Source: Stappia indica (GTDB lineage: Bacteria; Pseudomonadota; Alphaproteobacteria; Rhizobiales; Stappiaceae). Taken from it: a stretch of DNA of 64,000 nucleotides. Both the position numbers and the translations under genes were made by a program. A model generated the notes under the pieces. That model did not search any database and was not told the origin of the DNA. It saw only the letters and a list, made by a program, of their open reading frames with translations. Location: contig NZ_CP046908.1 of the NCBI RefSeq assembly GCF_009789575.1, forward strand, positions 3,315,001 through 3,379,000. Reading direction: 5' to 3'. Shown here piece by piece: positions 39,879 through 51,773 of this stretch. Positions within the stretch are counted from its first letter, which is position 1. Every line of letters starts with the position of its first letter.

Positions 39879-41147
39879 TCAGTCGAAGCGGCTGAAGACC
39901 AGCGCGGCGTTCACCCCGCCGAAGCCGAAGGCGTTGGAGAGGACATGGTCGACCGGCGCCGACCGGGCGCCTTGCGAGATCAGGTCGAACCCTTCGGCCT
40001 CCGCCATCGGCCGGGCGATGTTCAGGCTGGGCGGCAGGGTCCTGTCGCGGATGGCAAGGACCGAGAACACGGCCTCGATGGCCCCTGCTGCCCCCAGCAT
40101 GTGACCGGTTGCCGACTTCGTGGAGCTGATCGGCACGCGGCCGCGCGCAGCGCCCAGGACCCGCTCCAGGGCGGCGAGCTCCGCCGCATCGCCGACGGGC
40201 GTCGAGGTGGCATGCGCGTTGACATAGCCGATATCCGCAGCCTCGAGCCCGGCCATCGCGATGGCGATCTCCATCGCCCGCGCGGCCTCGCGGCCGTCCG
40301 GCCAGCCGGCGGTGACGTGGTGGGCGTCCGTCGTGGTGCCGTAGCCCGACAGGACGGCCAGGGGGCGAGCGCCCCGGCGCTCGGCATGGTCCAGCCGCTC
40401 GATGACCAGCATTGCCGCGCCTTCGGAGAGAACGAACCCGTCATGGTCCGCGTCGAACGGACGGGAGGCGCGCTGCGGGTCGTCATTGTAGCCGAAGGAC
40501 AGCGCCTTGGCCGCCGTGAAGCCGCCGATGGCGACGGGATCGACGCAGCCTTCCGCGCCGCCGCACAGGGCGATATCGGCTTCGCCCGAGCGGATCAGGC
40601 GCATGGCATCGCCGATGGCCTGGGCGGAGGCGGCGCAGGCCGTGGTGGGCGAGCCGGCCGGCCCGTTGAAGCCGAAGCGGATCGACACCTGGCCTGCCGC
40701 GAGATTGGGCAGGAACGAGGGAACGACGAAGGGAGACAGCCGGCGCGGCCCTTCCGTGCGGACCAGTTCGCTCGCCGCGGTGATCGCCGGGACGCCGCCG
40801 ACCCCGGTGCCGATCTGCGTTGCGGTGCGCGCCCGCTGCCCGGGCTCCTCCGGGTGCCAGCCGGCCTGGTCGAGCGCCTCGATGGCTGCGGCCATGGCGT
40901 ATTGGATGAACAGGTCGTTCCGGCGCCGGTCGCGGGCATCCATACAGCGCTCGGGGTCGAATCCCTCGGCATCCTCCGCGATGGAGGGGACCAGCCCGGC
41001 GATCCCGCATTTCCAGCCGGTCGTGTCGAAGCGGGTGTTGGCGACGATGCCGCTCTGCCCCGCGATCAGCCGGCGCCAGTTCGCCTCGATGCCGGCGCCC
41101 AGCGGGGACACGGCGCCCAAACCCGTGACGACAATCGGAACCGACAT
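39879..41147 (-). CDS. Beta-ketoacyl-ACP synthase, FabF-like, orphan
   Basis: The 422-aa condensing enzyme has the catalytic triad of the KAS I/II family: C171 in SPTTACAASAQAIG, His in NAHATSTPVGD, and His in SATGHMLGAAG. Such enzymes extend acyl chains on acyl carrier protein. AAGGAGG precedes the ATG at 41147. No acyl carrier protein, ketoreductase or fabD is near; instead a MarR regulator lies directly upstream on the same strand. It may be a second FabF with a special role in lipid remodelling or a small biosynthetic unit. Confidence 0.9.
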   Translation of the reverse strand: MSVPIVVTGLGAVSPLGAGIEANWRRLIAGQSGIVANTRFDTTGWKCGIAGLVPSIAEDAEGFDPERCMDARDRRRNDLFIQYAMAAAIEALDQAGWHPEEPGQRARTATQIGTGVGGVPAITAASELVRTEGPRRLSPFVVPSFLPNLAAGQVSIRFGFNGPAGSPTTACAASAQAIGDAMRLIRSGEADIALCGGAEGCVDPVAIGGFTAAKALSFGYNDDPQRASRPFDADHDGFVLSEGAAMLVIERLDHAERRGARPLAVLSGYGTTTDAHHVTAGWPDGREAARAMEIAIAMAGLEAADIGYVNAHATSTPVGDAAELAALERVLGAARGRVPISSTKSATGHMLGAAGAIEAVFSVLAIRDRTLPPSLNIARPMAEAEGFDLISQGARSAPVDHVLSNAFGFGGVNAALVFSRFD

Positions 41148-41173
41148 GCTAGCCTCCTTGGTAGGGTTTTGAC

Positions 41174-41185
41174 GTGCATATACAC
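41174..41185. promoter_or_regulatory. Possible MarR operator
   Basis: GTGCATATACAC is a 12-bp near-palindrome between the MarR gene and the ketosynthase start. MarR proteins bind such sites near their own genes. The assignment is tentative. Confidence 0.35.
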
Positions 41186-41219
41186 ATAGAGAGGCGAGCA
41201 CAAGGGCCCGATCCGGGTT

Positions 41220-41642
41220 TCACGGCGCCGCCAGCCGGCGGGCGACGCTGAGATAGATCGCCGCTTCCTCTTCCGTGATGTCCTTCATCACCGACGCATA
41301 GGCGTCCGGCCATACCGCCAGAAGCGGCTCGAGAACGGCATCGCCCTCCGGCGTCAACTCGCAGACACGCTGGTTTCCGGGCAGTCCGGCAACGCGCCGG
41401 ACCAGTCCCTTCCTGGCAAGGAGGTCGAGATTGCGCGTCAGGCTGGTCCGGTCGAGGGCGATGCGCCCGGCGAGCACCATGACCGGCTGCCCGGGCAGGT
41501 AGCGAATCGCCGCCAGCAGAAAGAACTGCTGGACGGTGACGCCGTAGGGCTTGAGCCTTGCGTCCCAGCGCTTGAGCAGCGCCCGCGAGGTCGCCACGGT
41601 GTTCATGATCAGGCAGTCGGCAAGGGCTTTGGGCAAGGTCAT
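41220..41642 (-). CDS. MarR-family transcription regulator
   Basis: The 140-aa protein has the MarR winged helix: VTVQQFFLLAAIRYLPGQPVMVLAGRIALDRTSLTRNLDLLARKGLVRRVAGLPGNQRVCELTPEG. MarR dimers usually repress nearby genes and respond to small phenolic or lipid ligands. It lies 72 bp upstream of the ketosynthase on the same strand, which it probably controls. The start MTLPKALADC (41642) is preferred to an ATG at 41663. Confidence 0.9.
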   Translation of the reverse strand: MTLPKALADCLIMNTVATSRALLKRWDARLKPYGVTVQQFFLLAAIRYLPGQPVMVLAGRIALDRTSLTRNLDLLARKGLVRRVAGLPGNQRVCELTPEGDAVLEPLLAVWPDAYASVMKDITEEEAAIYLSVARRLAAP

Positions 41643-41785
41643 GCCCTCATTGGAAAGCAGCACCTGGCGAAGTCAAGACCTGGCGCGGCGCTCGCCGCCT
41701 CCGGGCGAAGTAACACGGGGGACAGCGCGCGTGCGCCTCACTTCGCCCGTTGCGGATGCGCCGGGTTACGGCCTAGCATCGCCGC

Positions 41786-42418
41786 ATGGCGACCATGCTC
41801 CAGATCCTCGATTTTCTCGGCGTTGCCGTCTTCGCGGTGACAGGGGCCATCGTCGCCTCGCGCCTGCGGCTCGACTGTCTCGCCTTCGTCTTCTTCGCCG
41901 TGTTCACCGGCGTCGGCGGCGGCACGCTGCGCGACCTGCTGCTCGATGCGCCGGTTTTCTGGGTCGAGAACGAGATCTATCTCGTCGTCTGCATTTCCAT
42001 CGGCGCGCTGATGTGGTTCGCAACGCCGGTGGTGGAACGGATGAGCAAGCCGCTGCGCTGGGCCGACGCGATGGGCCTTGCCGCCTATTCGGTGATGGGA
42101 GCGGCGAAGACGCTGGCGCTCGGCCACCCGCCGACGGTTGCGGTGCTGATGGGGGTGGCGACCGCCACCTTCGGCGGCATCATCCGCGACACGATCGCCG
42201 ACCAGCCCTCGGCGCTGGTCAATCCGGAGCTCTATCTGACGCCGGCCTTTGTCGGCGCGGGCGTCTATGTCGGCCTGTTTTCCTTCGGCGTCGAGGCCTG
42301 GCCGGCGGCGATCGCCGGGGTCGTGGCGGCCCTGGTGCTGCGCGGCGGGGCGATCATCTGGGGCTGGAGCCTGCCGGCCTATACGCCGCCGGACGACAAG
42401 CCTTCCGGCAATCCCTGA
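41786..42418 (+). CDS. TRIC-type cation channel family protein (YadS/UPF0126)
   Basis: The 210-aa inner-membrane protein has about seven hydrophobic segments and the duplicated glycine motif of the family: FTGVGGGTLRDLLLD in the first half and ATFGGIIRDTIAD in the second. Prokaryotic TRIC homologues conduct monovalent cations, but physiological roles are mostly unknown. It is transcribed away from the MarR gene. Confidence 0.9.
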   Translation: MATMLQILDFLGVAVFAVTGAIVASRLRLDCLAFVFFAVFTGVGGGTLRDLLLDAPVFWVENEIYLVVCISIGALMWFATPVVERMSKPLRWADAMGLAAYSVMGAAKTLALGHPPTVAVLMGVATATFGGIIRDTIADQPSALVNPELYLTPAFVGAGVYVGLFSFGVEAWPAAIAGVVAALVLRGGAIIWGWSLPAYTPPDDKPSGNP

Positions 42419-42448
42419 CGGCTGCCCCCGAAGACTGCCTGAAACGCA

Positions 42449-42485
42449 TTCGGCCCGCGCGGACCTTGTGGCGCGGCGGGCCGAA
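42449..42485. terminator. Hairpin between convergent genes
   Basis: TTCGGCCCG pairs with CGGGCCGAA across a 19-nt GC-rich loop. There is no clear T-run, so termination is only suggested by its place between the convergent TRIC and lapA genes. Confidence 0.4.
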
Positions 42486-42512
42486 ATCAGACTATCGAAC
42501 CGTTGCTGCGGG

Positions 42513-42854
42513 TCAGGCCGCGGAGCGGGAGGTAATGGCCTTGCCGCCATCGCCCTGCTGCTGGGCCTTCAGCCGGTCGGCTTCCGAGTGCCAGCGGTCG
42601 GCCTCGCGCCGCTTGACGCGGGCTTCCTTGCGCCACTTACCCTGGGCTGCCCAGGAGGCGACGCCGCCGATGAAGACGCCGAAGGCGACGGCCGCGAACA
42701 GGATCCAGAACAGCGGCGCATCGACGCTCACGGCCGGATCGGCCCGGTTGAACGGGTCGAGCGACAGCGTCACGACATGCCGGTTGGCGACCGCCAGCGC
42801 GATCAGCACGACGGCGATCGGCACCAGCACGAGGTTCTTCAGAAAGCGCGTCAA
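42513..42854 (-). CDS. lapA: LapA-domain (DUF1049) membrane protein
   Basis: The 113-aa protein has two membrane segments (LVLVPIAVVLIALAVANRHVV and FWILFAAVAFGVFIGGVASW) followed by a charged cytoplasmic helix (KWRKEARVKRREADRWHSEADRLKAQ). LapA works with LapB in lipopolysaccharide assembly control in E. coli; lapB is not adjacent here. I chose a TTG start at 42854, giving LTRFLKNLVL, because AGGAGACAGGA lies directly before it and the family begins there. It follows ihfB. Confidence 0.82.
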   Translation of the reverse strand: MTRFLKNLVLVPIAVVLIALAVANRHVVTLSLDPFNRADPAVSVDAPLFWILFAAVAFGVFIGGVASWAAQGKWRKEARVKRREADRWHSEADRLKAQQQGDGGKAITSRSAA

Positions 42855-42957
42855 TTCCTGTCTCCTGTACGCGATCTCCCGCGCGGCCGGTCGCCTGCGG
42901 TCCCGGCACCCGGCCCGCATTCGGGCCGCCTGCGGCCCGGGCTCCGATCAGGGCCGC

Positions 42958-43266
42958 TCAATCGTCGTCGGGGTCTTCCGAACCGTCCCCGTCGTTGAGA
43001 CGCTCGCGCATCTCCTTGCCGGTCTTGAAGAAGGGAACGAACTTCTCCTCCACATCGACCTTTTGCCCCGTGCGCGGATTGCGCCCGGTGCGGGCCGGCC
43101 GGTTCTTCACCGAGAAGGCCCCGAAGCCCCGAAGCTCGACCCGGTTGCCGCTGCGCAGGGCATCGGTGATCTCGTCGAGGATCGCGTTGACGATGTTCTC
43201 AACATCCCGCTGGTAAAGATGCGGATTCTGTTCGGCGATCCGTTGCACCAGTTCCGACTTGATCAT
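42958..43266 (-). CDS. ihfB: Integration host factor subunit beta
   Basis: The 102-aa DNA-bending protein starts [17 protein letters not shown] and has the DNA-binding arm [24 protein letters not shown] acts with IhfA in nucleoid architecture and transcription. The acidic tail [11 protein letters not shown] is usual in alphaproteobacteria. The start overlaps the sppA stop (ATGA). The neighbours sppA and lapA flank ihfB in many relatives. Confidence 0.94.
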   Translation of the reverse strand: MIKSELVQRIAEQNPHLYQRDVENIVNAILDEITDALRSGNRVELRGFGAFSVKNRPARTGRNPRTGQKVDVEEKFVPFFKTGKEMRERLNDGDGSEDPDDD

Positions 43267-44270
43267 TCGCGTCCCCCTGTTCGGTCGAGACTTTCCGCCG
43301 CGTTGCGAGCGTGCCAAACGGACACAAGACCGTCAAGCGCAAGCCCTTCCGGGATGATGGCGCCGGCACCTGCCACCGCCTCGAGGGCACCGCTGGCGAC
43401 CCCGGAGCCGAACCAGTGCGCCATCCGGCCGACGAAGGGCAGTCCGCCCTCCCTCTCGCGCGCGACCCGCCAGGTGACGACCGGCAGGTCGGCGGCGATG
43501 CCGCGTTCGGTTTCCAGCCACTTGAGGCTGGCTTCCTCGCCGCCGAGATCGTCGATCAGCCCGAGATCGCGCGCCGCCTCGCCGGAATAGACGCCGCCCT
43601 GCGCGACCGCGCGCACCGCGTCCACATCCAGCCCGCGGCGCTCGGCCACCCGGGCGACGAACCATTCGTAGCTGTCGTCGATCAAGGCCTGCAGATTGTC
43701 GCGCACGGCCGGAGGCGTCTGGGAATGGAAATTCGGCTCCGCCTTGAGCGGGCCGGAGCGCACCACGTCGAACTTGACGCCCAGCGTGTCGAGCAGGCCG
43801 CCGAAATTGCCGTACTGGATGTAGACGCCGATGGAGCCGGTGATCGAGGTGTGCCGTGCAACGATATGGTCGGTGGCGATGGCGGTCATGTAGCCGGCCG
43901 AGGCGGCCAGCGTGCCGACCTGCGCGACCACGGGCTTTTTCTCCGCCAGCTCGCGCAGCGCCATGTAGAGCGTCTCGCCGCCGACGGTGGTGCCGCCGGG
44001 CGAGTTCAGGTCGACGATCACCGCCTTCACCCGCTCGTTCTTGGCGAGCTCCTTGATCAGCTTGACCCGGTCCCGGTCGTCGACGATCAGTCCGCCGACC
44101 GGAAGCCGTGCGATGTGGGCTCCGCGCCGGTCGAGCGAGCCGAAGGCGCCGCTCCAGGCGAGCATCCCGCCGATCGCCACGATCGCGAGCAGGAAGGCAA
44201 AGGCCCTCCAGAACATCACTTTCCGGCGCAGTCGCCGTCGGTCGACCAGCGCGTCCGCATCAAGGGCCAT
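43263..44270 (-). CDS. sppA: Signal peptide peptidase SppA
   Basis: The 335-aa serine protease of the 36-kDa class cuts signal peptides left in the membrane. One N-terminal membrane segment ([20 protein letters not shown]) precedes the ClpP-like fold with [13 protein letters not shown], the catalytic serine in [10 protein letters not shown] and, 52 residues later, the general-base lysine in SGPLKAEPN; this spacing matches Bacillus SppA. The ATG at 44270 begins [12 protein letters not shown]. It is coupled to ihfB. Confidence 0.93.
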   Translation of the reverse strand: MALDADALVDRRRLRRKVMFWRAFAFLLAIVAIGGMLAWSGAFGSLDRRGAHIARLPVGGLIVDDRDRVKLIKELAKNERVKAVIVDLNSPGGTTVGGETLYMALRELAEKKPVVAQVGTLAASAGYMTAIATDHIVARHTSITGSIGVYIQYGNFGGLLDTLGVKFDVVRSGPLKAEPNFHSQTPPAVRDNLQALIDDSYEWFVARVAERRGLDVDAVRAVAQGGVYSGEAARDLGLIDDLGGEEASLKWLETERGIAADLPVVTWRVAREREGGLPFVGRMAHWFGSGVASGALEAVAGAGAIIPEGLALDGLVSVWHARNAAESLDRTGGRE

Positions 44271-44470
44271 GGGCCAAACCTTTCGCTCTTCCCGCTTCCA
44301 GGGAGGCTTATCGCTACATGGCTGAGCTGCCGTTGAAAAGCCCGAACTGGAAGAAACGGCCCGCAGGCGCGCAGCAGCATGCTTGCCGGACGCCGCGTCC
44401 TCTGGCACTCAGGCGCTCGCCACGTTTTGTTGCGGTGCACGATAACAGGTCGGGGAGGGCCTTACGAACC

Positions 44471-45277
44471 ATGGCGCAAATCACCCTTAACACGCTGGAC
44501 GCGCGCAAGGCGGACGGCCGCCGCTTCGCGATGGTCACCGCCTATGACGCCGGTTTTGCCCAAGCCGCCGCCGGCGCCGGCATCGAGACCCTGCTCGTTG
44601 GCGACAGTCTCGGCATGGTGGTGCAGGGACGCGGCTCGACCGTTCCCGTGACCATGGACGACATGGCCTATCACACGGCCTGCGTCCGCCGCGGCGTGGA
44701 GCGGGGCGAACACCGTCCGCTGATCCTCGCCGACATGCCGTTCGGCGCGGCCAATGCTCCCGATCAGGCGGCGGCCAATGCCGCCCGGCTGATGCAGGCC
44801 GGGGCCAATGCGGTGAAGATCGAGGGCGGCGCCTGGGTGGCCGAGACGATCCGCCATCTGACCGAGCGCGGCATGCCGGTCTGCGCCCATCTCGGTCTGA
44901 CGCCGCAAACGGCCGACATGCTGGGCGGCTTCCGCCTGCAGGGCCGCAATGAGGCGGCCGCCGCGCGCATCCGCGAGGAGGCTCGCATGCTGGAGGAGGC
45001 CGGCGCCCGGCTGCTGCTGCTGGAATGCGTGCCCGATGCGCTCGGCAAGGCGGTGAGCGAGGCCGCAACGGTGCCGGTGGTCGGCATCGGTGCGGGGCCT
45101 GCGACCGATGCGCAGGTGCTGGTCCTGCACGACATGCTGGGCCTGGGCGAGGGGCGCAAGGCGCGCTTCGTGAAGGATTACCTTGCCGGGCGCGGCAGCA
45201 TTACCGAGGCGCTGCGCGCCTTCGGCGAGGAGGTGCGCTCCGGCGCCTATCCCGCGCCCGAGCACTGCTACGGCTGA
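44471..45277 (+). CDS. panB: 3-methyl-2-oxobutanoate hydroxymethyltransferase
   Basis: PanB makes ketopantoate from ketoisovalerate with methylene-tetrahydrofolate, the first step to pantothenate and coenzyme A. The 268-aa protein shows MVTAYDAGFAQ, LLVGDSLGMVVQG, LADMPFGA, AVKIEGG and VPVVGIGAGPATDAQVLVLHDMLGL, all typical. It diverges from sppA. panC is not in the window. Confidence 0.96.
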   Translation: MAQITLNTLDARKADGRRFAMVTAYDAGFAQAAAGAGIETLLVGDSLGMVVQGRGSTVPVTMDDMAYHTACVRRGVERGEHRPLILADMPFGAANAPDQAAANAARLMQAGANAVKIEGGAWVAETIRHLTERGMPVCAHLGLTPQTADMLGGFRLQGRNEAAAARIREEARMLEEAGARLLLLECVPDALGKAVSEAATVPVVGIGAGPATDAQVLVLHDMLGLGEGRKARFVKDYLAGRGSITEALRAFGEEVRSGAYPAPEHCYG

Positions 45278-45364
45278 ACCGCTCGGGGCGCGTGCCGTTC
45301 GCATCTTCCGGGCACGGGACCGGATGTGCCATCCTTTGCGCAGGCCACGGCAAGGGAGCGAAAG

Positions 45365-45751
45365 ATGAGCGTTCGGATCGTGCGGCTTGGAACGCAGCGC
45401 AGCGAGGGCGAGGGGCCCCGGCTCGGCACGGTGCGCCGGCCGCCGCGCGGTGTGCGCAAGGAAGACTACGCGACCGGCAACTGGTACGACACCTGGCTGC
45501 CCGAGCTGTCGCCGAGTGCGGAGCTGGTGGCGAGCGCGCGGGCCGCGCAGTCGGAGGCGGACTGGGCGGCCTTCGTCAAGGCGTTCCGCAAGGAGATGGC
45601 AGCGCCTGGCCCCGCGCGCCTGCTCGACATGCTCGCAGCGCTGTCGCATTCGGGGGCCTTCTCGCTCGGCTGCTATTGCGAGGACGAGGCCCGCTGCCAC
45701 CGCTCCGTGCTGCGCGAGCTGCTGACGGAGCGCGGCGCCGACATCGCCTGA
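45365..45751 (+). CDS. DUF488-family protein
   Basis: The 128-aa protein has the DUF488 features RLGTQRSEGEGPRLGTVRRPPRGV, NWYDTWLPELSPS and SLGCYCEDEARCHRSVL, including the conserved cysteine pair. Biochemical roles in this family are unsettled. The start at 45365 is preceded by GGGAGCGAAAG. It lies 87 bp after panB on the same strand. Confidence 0.85.
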   Translation: MSVRIVRLGTQRSEGEGPRLGTVRRPPRGVRKEDYATGNWYDTWLPELSPSAELVASARAAQSEADWAAFVKAFRKEMAAPGPARLLDMLAALSHSGAFSLGCYCEDEARCHRSVLRELLTERGADIA

Positions 45752-45774
45752 AACGTGCCGCGAACCCGGCCCGG

Positions 45775-45910
45775 AACGAAAGAACCCCGGCCTTGCGGCC
45801 CCCCCGAAACGAAAGAACCCCGGCCGCGAGGCCCCCCAAACGAAAGAACCCCGGCCGCGAGGCCCCCCAAACGAAAGAACCCCGGCCGCGAGGCCGGGGT
45901 TCTGTTTTTT
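45775..45910. repeat. Tandem terminator-like repeat array, four copies
   Basis: AACGAAAGAACCCCGGCC begins copies at 45775, 45808, 45839 and 45870 (period 33, 31, 31 bp). Each copy contains a GGCC...GGCC hairpin with C-runs, and on the minus strand each gives a GC hairpin followed by TTCTTTCGTTT. The last copy forms the full terminator. The array looks like stepwise duplication of half of the rpsA terminator. Confidence 0.9.
45876..45910. terminator. Bidirectional terminator between DUF488 and rpsA
   Basis: A 12-bp perfect stem, AGAACCCCGGCC / GGCCGGGGTTCT with loop GCGA, is followed by GTTTTTT on the plus strand and TTCGTTT on the minus strand. Confidence 0.92.
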
Positions 45911-45930
45911 CGTAAGGTCGCGTGTTGCGA

Positions 45931-47640
45931 TCAGTCGTCGGTCTCGCGGGCCTTGAGGGCCGCGCCGAGAATGTCGCCGAGCGAAGCGCCCGAGTCCGAC
46001 GAACCGTACTGCGCAACGGCTTCCTTCTCCTCGGCGATTTCCAGCGCCTTGATGGAGACCGACACGCGGCGGGTCTTCTTGTCGAACTGGGTGACGCGGG
46101 CGTCGAACTTCTCGCCGACCGAGAAACGCTCGGGGCGCTGCTCGGCGCGGTCGCGGGACAGGTCGGCACGACGCACGAAGGTGGTCAGGTCGGTGTCGAC
46201 GATCTTGGCCTCGAGGCCGCCGTCCTTCACTTCGACCACTTCGCAGGTGATGATGACGCCCTTGCGCAGCTCGCCGGCCGCAGCAGTGTCGAACGGATCG
46301 CCGCCGAGCTGCTTGATGCCGAGCGAAATACGCTCCTTCTCCATGTCGACGTCGAGCACGACGGCGCGAACCATGTCGCCCTTCTTGTACTCTTCGATGA
46401 CCTGCTCGCCCGGACGGTTCCAGTCGAGGTCGGAGAGGTGGACCATGCCGTCGACGTCGCCGTCGAGACCGATGAACAGACCGAACTCGGTCTTGTTCTT
46501 GACCTCGCCCTCGACCTCGGTACCGGTCGGGAACTTGTCGGCGAAGGCCTCCCACGGGTTCTGCAGGGTCTGCTTGAGACCGAGCGAGATACGACGCTTG
46601 ACCGGATCGACCTCCAGGATCATCACCTCAACCTCCTGCGAGGTGGAGACGATCTTGCCCGGATGGACGTTCTTCTTGGTCCAGGACATCTCGGAGACGT
46701 GGATCAGGCCTTCGATGCCCGGCTCCAGCTCGACGAACGCACCGTAGTCGGTGATGTTGGTCACGCGGCCCGTGAACTTGGCATCGACCGGGTACTTGGC
46801 CTCGATGCCGTCCCACGGATCGGCCTCGAGCTGCTTCATGCCCAGCGAGATGCGGTGCGTGTCCTGGTTGACGCGGATGATCTGGACCTTGACGGTCTGA
46901 CCGATCGACAGGACCTCGCTCGGATGGTTGATGCGGCGCCACGCGATGTCGGTGACGTGCAGCAGGCCATCGATGCCGCCCAGGTCGACGAACGCACCGT
47001 AGTCGGTGATGTTCTTGACCACGCCTTCCATGACCTGGCCTTCCTCGAGGCTCTGGACCAGCTCCGAGCGCTGCTCGGCACGGGTCTCCTCGAGGACGAC
47101 ACGGCGCGACACGACGATGTTGCCGCGGCGCTTGTCCATCTTCAGGATCTGGAACGGCTGCGGGGTGTGCATCAAGGGCGCGACGTCGCGCACCGGACGG
47201 ATGTCCACCTGCGAACGCGGCAGGAAGGCCACGGCGCCGTCGAGGTCGACGGTGAAGCCGCCCTTAACCTGGTTGAAGATCTGGCCGGTGACCTTCTCGT
47301 TCGCCTCGAAAGCGACCTCGAGACGGACCCAGCTCTCTTCGCGGCGAGCCTTGTCGCGCGACAGGACGGCCTCGCCGAGCGCGTTCTCGACGCGCTCCAG
47401 ATAGACCTCGACCTTGTCGCCGACCGAGACGCCGGCATCGTCGCCGTCACGTCCCTTGACGCCAAATTCCTTCAGCGCGATGCGGCCTTCGACCTTCAGG
47501 CCGACGTCGATCACCGCGAGATCCTTCTCGATGGCGATCACGGTGCCGGTGACGACGGAACCTTCGTACAGCTCCTGCTGCTCGAAGCTTTCCTCGAGAA
47601 GGGCGGCAAATTCATCGCGGGTAGGGTTCAAACTGCTCAT
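45931..47640 (-). CDS. rpsA: Ribosomal protein S1
   Basis: S1 helps the 30S subunit bind and unfold mRNA. The 569-aa protein has six S1 RNA-binding repeats, visible as repeated ITDYGAFVDLG, ITDYGAFVELE and KTEFGLFIGLD, and RISLGMKQL-type ends. AGGAG precedes the ATG at 47640. Order aroA-cmk-rpsA on the minus strand is standard for alphaproteobacteria, though ihfB is here displaced beyond panB and DUF488. Confidence 0.97.
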   Translation of the reverse strand: MSSLNPTRDEFAALLEESFEQQELYEGSVVTGTVIAIEKDLAVIDVGLKVEGRIALKEFGVKGRDGDDAGVSVGDKVEVYLERVENALGEAVLSRDKARREESWVRLEVAFEANEKVTGQIFNQVKGGFTVDLDGAVAFLPRSQVDIRPVRDVAPLMHTPQPFQILKMDKRRGNIVVSRRVVLEETRAEQRSELVQSLEEGQVMEGVVKNITDYGAFVDLGGIDGLLHVTDIAWRRINHPSEVLSIGQTVKVQIIRVNQDTHRISLGMKQLEADPWDGIEAKYPVDAKFTGRVTNITDYGAFVELEPGIEGLIHVSEMSWTKKNVHPGKIVSTSQEVEVMILEVDPVKRRISLGLKQTLQNPWEAFADKFPTGTEVEGEVKNKTEFGLFIGLDGDVDGMVHLSDLDWNRPGEQVIEEYKKGDMVRAVVLDVDMEKERISLGIKQLGGDPFDTAAAGELRKGVIITCEVVEVKDGGLEAKIVDTDLTTFVRRADLSRDRAEQRPERFSVGEKFDARVTQFDKKTRRVSVSIKALEIAEEKEAVAQYGSSDSGASLGDILGAALKARETDD

Positions 47641-47996
47641 CGAAACTCCTGGCAGCCAAGTCTGGCTCGTCGCCGGCGGGTTTGTGTTGTTCCAGGCGGT
47701 TCCTCCGTCCGGCAGCGCCCGTTTCGGGTGCTGCTTCCGCGCCGTCCCCGGCCATTCGGCAACGGGACTGCGCAGGCCGGCGAGGCGGAAGGCGAAACCG
47801 CACGCTCAGTCATGTCTTGCGGGGAATGCGCGGCCGTCCTTCACCGTAAAGGGAACAACATGTCGCGATCCGCCAGTCTTCGCCCGGCCGGTCCCGGGCG
47901 AGCCGGACCATGAGGCCGATGGGCGCGGAAACCTGCGCGAGGGCAGATCCTCCGGCTCGGGGCGAGCGATGCGAAAAAGCGCCGATCTCGTGACCG
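47641..47996. other. Gene-free region between cmk and rpsA
   Basis: This 356-bp stretch upstream of rpsA has no plausible gene. It should hold the rpsA promoter and leader, but I cannot mark a clear promoter or S1 autoregulatory structure. Confidence 0.4.
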
Positions 47997-50944
<2,948 letters not shown>

Positions 50945-51145
50945 GTCTTCCCCCTCGATCTGAAAATCCGATAAAATCGCACGATCAGAGCAGGCGCTTG
51001 TTCGCCTGCTTGTGCCGTTTGCGTCGCCGGATCCCGCGGATCCCGGTCGGTCGCGCGAGCGATGCAGCGCCGTTTTCCGTCCGGCAGCTCCGCCCTCCCT
51101 CCGCCGGCGTTCGGGGCGCGTCACGGCGCGCGCCCGGCCCCCTGT

Positions 51146-51493
51146 TCAGCCGAGCCACTCCTGCGGGTTGTCGGCGGAATAGTCGACGGGATCGCCCATC
51201 GTGCCCTCCTCGCGCAGCGTCCAGTAGGCGGCGTGCAGCCGTGTGGTGAAGCTGCCCGGCGCGCCGTTGGCGACCGCCTTGCCGTCCGCCGACGTGAGCG
51301 GAACGCCGCCGCCGGCGGTCGTCGTCAGGACGGCGCAGGCCGAAAGCCATGCCGGCGACACCCCATCAGAGGAACACGCTGCGGCAGGTCGCTGCCGGGC
51401 GCCGGCGGGTGGCCCGATATCGCGTGAGGTGTGGGGTTCGGAATACAAGATATTGACCGCAAGGCGCTGGGCATGCCTAGATCGTGTTGTCAT
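51146..51493 (-). CDS. Small open reading frame of uncertain reality
   Basis: A 115-codon frame ends ...TREEGTMGDPVDYSADNPQEWLG-like (C-terminus REEGTMGDPVDYSADNPQEW). I recognise no family and see no good ribosome binding site. It faces the nrd riboswitch, and the segment might be chance in GC-rich DNA. Apart from this frame nothing coding is seen between tRNA-Ala and the riboswitch. Confidence 0.25.
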   Translation of the reverse strand: MTTRSRHAQRLAVNILYSEPHTSRDIGPPAGARQRPAAACSSDGVSPAWLSACAVLTTTAGGGVPLTSADGKAVANGAPGSFTTRLHAAYWTLREEGTMGDPVDYSADNPQEWLG

Positions 51494-51499
51494 GGTGTC

Positions 51500-51655
51500 C
51501 GCGATTCGGCGCGGATGAAAAGGGAAGCCGGTGCAAGTCCGGCGCTGCCCCCGCAACTGTAAGCGGCGAGCCGACGTCCACGCATGTCACTGGGACCACC
51601 GGGTCCCGGGAAGACGGACCAAGGCAACGACCCGCGAGCCAGGAGACCTGCCAGG
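51500..51655 (+). ncRNA. Cobalamin riboswitch
   Basis: The aptamer is recognised by GGGAAGCCGGTGCAAGTCC, then CTGCCCCCGCAACTGTAAGCGG, the GGGAAG segment after 51601, and the B12 box GAGCCAGGAGACCTGCC at 51636-51652. It lies about 115 nt before nrdH and should reduce expression of the B12-independent ribonucleotide reductase when adenosylcobalamin is plentiful. Confidence 0.95.
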
Positions 51656-51756
51656 ACCTTGTAACGAACCCGGTCGGTGGGCCCGGAGGCGTCGTACGGT
51701 CGTGGCCTCGCCGCGACTGTTCGCGTCCCTGTCCCTGCCGCCCGCATCAGGCAGAG

Positions 51757-51773
51757 ATCGAGGGACTCCCGAT
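51757..51773 (+). promoter_or_regulatory. Hairpin sequestering the nrdH ribosome binding site
   Basis: ATCGAGGGACTCCCGAT folds on itself: ATCG and GGGA pair with TCCC and GAT. It covers the GAGGGA Shine-Dalgarno and reaches the ATG at 51772, so it could be the riboswitch expression platform. Confidence 0.55.

Noticed and set aside
45775-45910. CRISPR-like appearance of the regular 31-33-bp repeats
   Set aside because: Copies are directly adjacent without spacers, contain terminator hairpins, and no cas gene is near.
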